DNA of 33,519 nt from NCBI GenBank assembly GCA_021850705.1, contig JAJZKU010000010.1, positions 1-33,519 of the forward strand, given 5' to 3'. Position numbers and translations under genes: made by a program. The notes below the pieces were generated by a model. It was not told the DNA's origin. It saw nothing but the letters and a program-made list of their open reading frames with translations, and ran no database searches. This stretch comes from Microcaldota archaeon (GTDB lineage: Archaea; Micrarchaeota; Micrarchaeia; Micrarchaeales; CABMGC01). Shown here piece after piece: positions 30,701 to 33,519 of this stretch. Every line of letters starts with the position of its first letter. Position 1 is the first letter of the stretch.

Positions 30701-33074
30701 ACACCAGATAATTTCCGACTACACGGCCTGTAGTTATATTAGAGATAAGGAAATTATACGTATATGGAGAGGAGCCTCCTGTTATGCTGGCAGTGAAGCT
30801 GATTATGTTCCCAGTATCTTCTGTTACTGGAAATGCAGGGGATGAGGAGATGCTTGCCGCAGAGAGTGTAGGATTCACTGAAAAGGAAGATGAATAAGAC
30901 GAAATGACTCTGCCGCTTCCCGAAGTTAGTATTACATTCGCAACTTCAAGAGAGTTGGAGACGTCTGCATGTGTTGTAGGGAAGATATAGGTTACTGAGT
31001 TTGCAGTCTGTCCTGTTAATAGGTCGTTGTGTGTTATTACGGAAGGAGTTATGCTATTGGATATCAGTATATTGTAAGTGTATGGTCCAGTGCAGTTGTC
31101 CTCTGTCACTACAAAACTCTCATACTGCCCTATGTCTATTATTGTATTGGAAGGGTTTGTTATGAACACTGTGCATGATGGTGTCAGACGTGCACTACTA
31201 AAACTTACAGATGGCATAATGCTAAGAGGCGGCATATGCCTCGAATACATATAGTAGAATGAGGCATTTCCGACCATTGATGATAATATAGGATATGTCT
31301 CAGTCTGCTTGGGGAAACTCACACTTATCGGCATTGCATTGCTTCCATAACTGTACGTTATTAGTTGTCCGGCACCTCCATTCCCTCCTGCAGCCCATGC
31401 AGTTCCTGCCGAACCTCCCAGGGCACCTGATAAATCATAATTTCCTGCAGTATACCCTCCGCTACCGTACGCTATCAGCAGGGCGCCTCCTCCTGACCCA
31501 CCTGCTCCGGAACCAGCCTTGTACAATGAGGTTTCGTTTATGCTCCCTGCAATAATTCTATTCGCTTCTATGAACGTGCCAGTTGAAGTGCCATCGCCTC
31601 CACTGCCTCCATTTGCTCCACCACCACCACCTCCGCTTTGCAGATATGTCAAAGGAGCGTTGCCCCATTTAGCAACATTGGCAGCATCTACTACCGAAGG
31701 TGCAGCTGGTGTTGCGCCATTCTGTCCTGTTCCTGTTGATCCTAAACCTCCTCCTATCAACGTGTTTGCACCGTTGCCTCCTACGAGGGATAACAATACG
31801 TTGCCTCCGCCTGCTCCACCACTGCCTCCAAAAGAGTATGGGATTGCCCCACAGCTCCCACCATTATAACCTGCAGCACTGTTTCCATTGCAGGCTGATG
31901 AAGGTGTTAATCCACGTATCTGCCCCTCATTATCAATTGTACCTGTACACATTATCCTGTTAACTGCAAGTTCTGCTTTGGCAGAGGTCAGTGTAAGGTT
32001 ACTGCATGCGATATTGGAAATGCGGAGAGGACCATTGTAATAACCAGGCTGGAAGGATAAAAGCATATTGGATGTTTCACTTCCCATGCTGCTTCCATAA
32101 TTTATTGCAGTGTAGTTTATCTCCCCTGAATCGTTGAAACCTATGCTTATAGTGTGCGGTGCTTTAAGATCTGTAATGTTTGAACCGCTCTGCATGTGGG
32201 GAATTTGACCGTAATTATAAAGATATATATAAGGACTATACGTGTAAGTGCCAGAGATGGTTCCTATACCTGGAAAAGCTCCCAGACCGTTGCCGCTGCT
32301 TGTGTTTGAAAGACTCAGAGCTTCTGTCCAGGCATCAGTTGCCGAAGAGTATGCAGTTGCGTTAACAAGAACGGTTATTATGTTTCCAGGCGCAGTTACT
32401 CCTGCCACATTGTCAAATGTCCATCCCTGCACTCTCAGGCCATTATCAGAATACTCTATTCCTTTAGGCCCGTATCCTGCTCCTCCTTTATACCAGCTAT
32501 TTGAATATGAGAAGTTCCAGTACTGGTTGAATACACTGCTTCCGTCATCATACTCTCCGTAATCGCAGAGTATGGTATTGGAAGGATTTGGACATGAAAG
32601 TTGTGGTGCTTCTCCTGTGTCTATCTTATTAAGGAAATTTGTTGTCTTTGTTCCAAACCCTATCGCAATTGTATTTGTGGCTGTCGTATGTGCTGCGATG
32701 GAAGGGCCATACTTTATCCAGAAGATCACATTCTGGCTTGTATAAATGGTGTTAGCAGGCTGGTACCAATCAAGCTGATTGCCTTCCATCCATGAAGGAA
32801 CAACCGTTCCATTATTTGTATAGAAGAATTCGGTATTATTCAGGGAATTCGCTTCATACTGCTGGTATGCAAGCGCATTGAATGATATCATCACCTGCAG
32901 TCCGTTTACAGTTGCGCTTGACTGGGGATTGCTTATGCTGATATTTGCATAATGAACTACGCTTGCAGGTATGACAAATCCGGATGCCATCGTTATACTT
33001 GATACTAACACAACAAATGTCGATACAAGTAAAGAATAGCGGATTATGTTATTTACTTTTCCTAACATATGCAT
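27768..33074 (-). CDS. Giant modular surface protein (1768 residues)
   Basis: This is the largest gene in the window. After a signal peptide (residues 1-31, ending TMASG) come: a DUF2341-like beta domain (about 40-170); a Gly-rich block (about 410-570, e.g. GGSGGAGGGN, SGGGGGGANGGSGG); Ig-like repeats (620-860); an IPT/TIG domain (about 870-960: ISITNVFPDSCIAQGG...VPPGTAENNVSVSV); a LamG/polysaccharide-lyase-like lectin region (1050-1390: GYFKVWINGQYRPDL); a Thr/Ser linker and Gly run (1400-1445); two more beta modules; a membrane helix (about 1663-1685); and a charged cytosolic tail of about 80 residues. It has many NxS/T glycosylation sites. It looks like an adhesin for host or matrix contact. 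It is not an archaeosortase substrate by its C terminus. Confidence 0.85.
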   Translation of the reverse strand: MHMLGKVNNIIRYSLLVSTFVVLVSSITMASGFVIPASVVHYANISISNPQSSATVNGLQVMISFNALAYQQYEANSLNNTEFFYTNNGTVVPSWMEGNQLDWYQPANTIYTSQNVIFWIKYGPSIAAHTTATNTIAIGFGTKTTNFLNKIDTGEAPQLSCPNPSNTILCDYGEYDDGSSVFNQYWNFSYSNSWYKGGAGYGPKGIEYSDNGLRVQGWTFDNVAGVTAPGNIITVLVNATAYSSATDAWTEALSLSNTSSGNGLGAFPGIGTISGTYTYSPYIYLYNYGQIPHMQSGSNITDLKAPHTISIGFNDSGEINYTAINYGSSMGSETSNMLLSFQPGYYNGPLRISNIACSNLTLTSAKAELAVNRIMCTGTIDNEGQIRGLTPSSACNGNSAAGYNGGSCGAIPYSFGGSGGAGGGNVLLSLVGGNGANTLIGGGLGSTGTGQNGATPAAPSVVDAANVAKWGNAPLTYLQSGGGGGGANGGSGGDGTSTGTFIEANRIIAGSINETSLYKAGSGAGGSGGGALLIAYGSGGYTAGNYDLSGALGGSAGTAWAAGGNGGAGQLITYSYGSNAMPISVSFPKQTETYPILSSMVGNASFYYMYSRHMPPLSIMPSVSFSSARLTPSCTVFITNPSNTIIDIGQYESFVVTEDNCTGPYTYNILISNSITPSVITHNDLLTGQTANSVTYIFPTTHADVSNSLEVANVILTSGSGRVISSYSSSFSVNPTLSAASISSSPAFPVTEDTGNIISFTASITGGSSPYTYNFLISNITTGRVVGNYLVSNSYTSNTVSWQIPYQVGNNALEVNVIVRDGSSGGAETINSIYIKPLYTKSTISITNVFPDSCIAQGGCIVEVNGTGFFSGTSVDFGSTTATTVNIINYSSMQVTVPPGTAENNVSVSVHSPFGANSVWNGTFDYGYTFLSDNFTNNLNFAGWNETPNCCFTGGYLYTVSGGQTTFDNTITPNPIFGTHEAMIWYPFRQGIVDINGTKMTLVSGDPFDPNWGNSGIYLGGYYGMVTNNASTLYWLSGSKFVANGSWVNQNITIYEQGRTIVSVANSIQMVLNHTAGGNTGYFIADKWWLGLSHKIASCTNSTECTLSQNLGIQNNVKYISGTDDINNFFGDSFQNNRPTTMFLRGYVYFQAPTHGGPYGQRKVYYIKDACGGSTGLPCVGEAFIISSYDFTPFRGNVSIDGTSVNWVSGHQFPTDGSWNGKGILINGSKNYTIASVTNATHLTLTSSAGNYISINYTSLVSGIQLADGAQSEIVNGSFTDSEIYMDPPYLNFNQWYEIQVEAVLNTPGIANGYFKVWINGQYRPDLSRSGVEWRNASNDQGWQYVEVGRQLDAGNAGDSRIAWENEYRFWDAVALANAYLPSPVQLQPLNITFTTATTTSTSTTTVTSSSTTTSASTISTTTAPPSNNGGGSGGGGGGGAGGGGSSLPTVLPYNTSSIQGWQILNITQDNSENVKINGRLFGITLNSISPKSADVTVNGESYSLDMGTPVSIGNGYSLNLSYVSYLPIIDTVTLQIYYNSSQASASNTVQPQNYNVTVDLNSSSFFAGTSRYITAYATNSSYTVAIYANGVLQAEGDGLASFNINTLKNGNYTLQACIISVSPRVCGVTEKLAILAPTSTVLTTVPVNTNTVQKSETSSGTSAIEYIALVVATATAIGVIIFLMLRHHGKIGRPGNNGEVGNTGAETVLIDSPVSGNADRNIEKPEKHHEESHEPQPADPVTKSPETGQQEQNKENNANQEPPRNDS

Positions 33075-33177
33075 AATACCTTATAAAATATCAATAATTA
33101 TAATAACTGGCATTAAAAAGTCTGCTTTCAGTTACGTTTAAAAATCTGGACGCGTGGCTTACGCTATTCTAATCATC

Positions 33178-33210
33178 AAAACGAAGAAAAAGAAATGTGA
33201 AATGTAGCTT
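33178..33210 (-). terminator. T-rich tract downstream of 16S rRNA
   Basis: On the minus strand the region reads ATTTCTTTTTCTTCG about 70 nt after the 16S 3' end, a plausible U-tract terminator for the rRNA transcript. Confidence 0.4.
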
Positions 33211-33267
33211 GAGCATGTTGAAGAATCGCGAACAGCTGTTTTACGCACACGAATATGGTATATATAT

Positions 33268-33519
33268 TGAGGTGATCTATCCGCAGGTTCCCCTACGGAT
33301 ACCTTGTTATGCCTTAGCCCCCCTCACAGAACCTTAATTCGAAAGCATCTAAAGATGCTGCCTCACTAAGGCCCTACTTGGATGACTTGGCAGGCGGTGT
33401 GTGCAAGGAGCGGGGACAAATTCACCGCTCGTTGGTGACAAGCGATTACTAGGGATTCCAACTTCATGAGGGCGAGTTTCAGCCCTCAATCCGGACCGGG
33501 ACTGGTTTTAGGGATTGGC
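33268..33519 (-). rRNA. 16S ribosomal RNA, 3' end (partial)
   Basis: The minus strand matches the last 250 nt of 16S. It contains GTAATCGC, TTGCACACACCGCC, helix 45 (GTAGGGGAACCTGC) and the anti-Shine-Dalgarno end GATCACCTC, which defines the GGTG/GAGGTGATC ribosome sites used in this window. The gene continues past the window edge. Helix 44 has two paired exchanges at the decoding site: 1404 is U (33392) with 1497 A (33310), and 1406 is C (33390) with 1495 G (33312). A1408, A1492 and A1493 are kept. No tRNA-Ala or 23S follows within the next 3 kb; a surface-protein gene on the same strand comes instead. Confidence 0.97.

Noticed and set aside
1-33519. CRISPR arrays, insertion sequences, prophage genes
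   Set aside because: I saw no regularly spaced direct repeats, transposase or integrase genes, or phage structural genes in the window.

Overview
The window is archaeal and looks like an acidophilic DPANN genome of the ARMAN/Micrarchaeota type. I infer this from gene content and signals and could not test it by phylogeny. The archaeal evidence is: ribosomal proteins uS15 and eS1 (S3Ae) as an overlapping pair, an archaeal-type valyl-tRNA synthetase, archease, a geranylgeranyl-type prenyl diphosphate synthase, a class III signal-peptide pilin, an exosortase-fold archaeosortase, tRNAs without encoded CCA, TATA boxes about 25 nt before starts, and very tight packing. A glutamic (G1/eqolisin-type) peptidase and a mercury-resistance cluster fit an acidic, metal-rich habitat.

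Layout. 1-1521 (minus): htpX, cut by the window edge, and lemA. 1616-2336: tRNA-Thr, a decayed P-loop fragment and a Nudix hydrolase. 2374-4840 (minus): CDGSH Fe-S protein, M13 metallopeptidase, tRNA-Cys. 4933-6665: CBS-HPF fusion, pilin-like protein, tRNA-Leu. 6749-9551: a four-gene mer operon (MerT-like carrier, TlpA-like thioredoxin, ArsR-type regulator, MerA). 9668-10551: a small secreted protein and a DUF488 protein. 10620-11647 (minus): uS15 and eS1. 11792-14167: valS. 14201-16215 (minus): a helical protein and a large Lrp/AsnC-like regulator. 16216-16588: a structured intergenic region with a strong candidate small RNA or leader. 16589-18014: a GGDEF protein and a cobalamin adenosyltransferase. 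18034-19201 (minus): scpA and scpB. 19284-22243: a P5C-dehydrogenase-like ALDH, DUF192 protein and prenyl diphosphate synthase. 22237-23377 (minus): UbiE-like methyltransferase and archease. 23506-26078: archaeosortase, a Nudix-uracil-DNA-glycosylase fusion and tRNA-Ile. 26145-33074 (minus): G1-type peptidase, LAGLIDADG-like protein and a 1768-residue surface protein. 33268-33519 (minus): the 3' end of 16S rRNA, with no 23S gene after it.

The most useful regularity is translational. The 16S 3' end reads ATCACCTC, and many genes have GGTG exactly 5 nt before the start codon. Applied to genes whose conserved N terminus lacks any ATG/GTG/TTG, this rule puts merA on an AUA codon (ATAG overlap with the regulator's stop) and the Lrp-like regulator on a CUG codon. 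A second standout is the 16S decoding site, where two helix-44 pairs have changed on both strands: 1404-1497 from C-G to U-A, and the near-universal U1406/U1495 mismatch to C-G. Others are the GGDEF protein in an archaeon, the C-loop RNA next to it, a family-4-type UDG that has lost three of four cluster cysteines, and a mer operon in which a thioredoxin sits where MerP would be expected.
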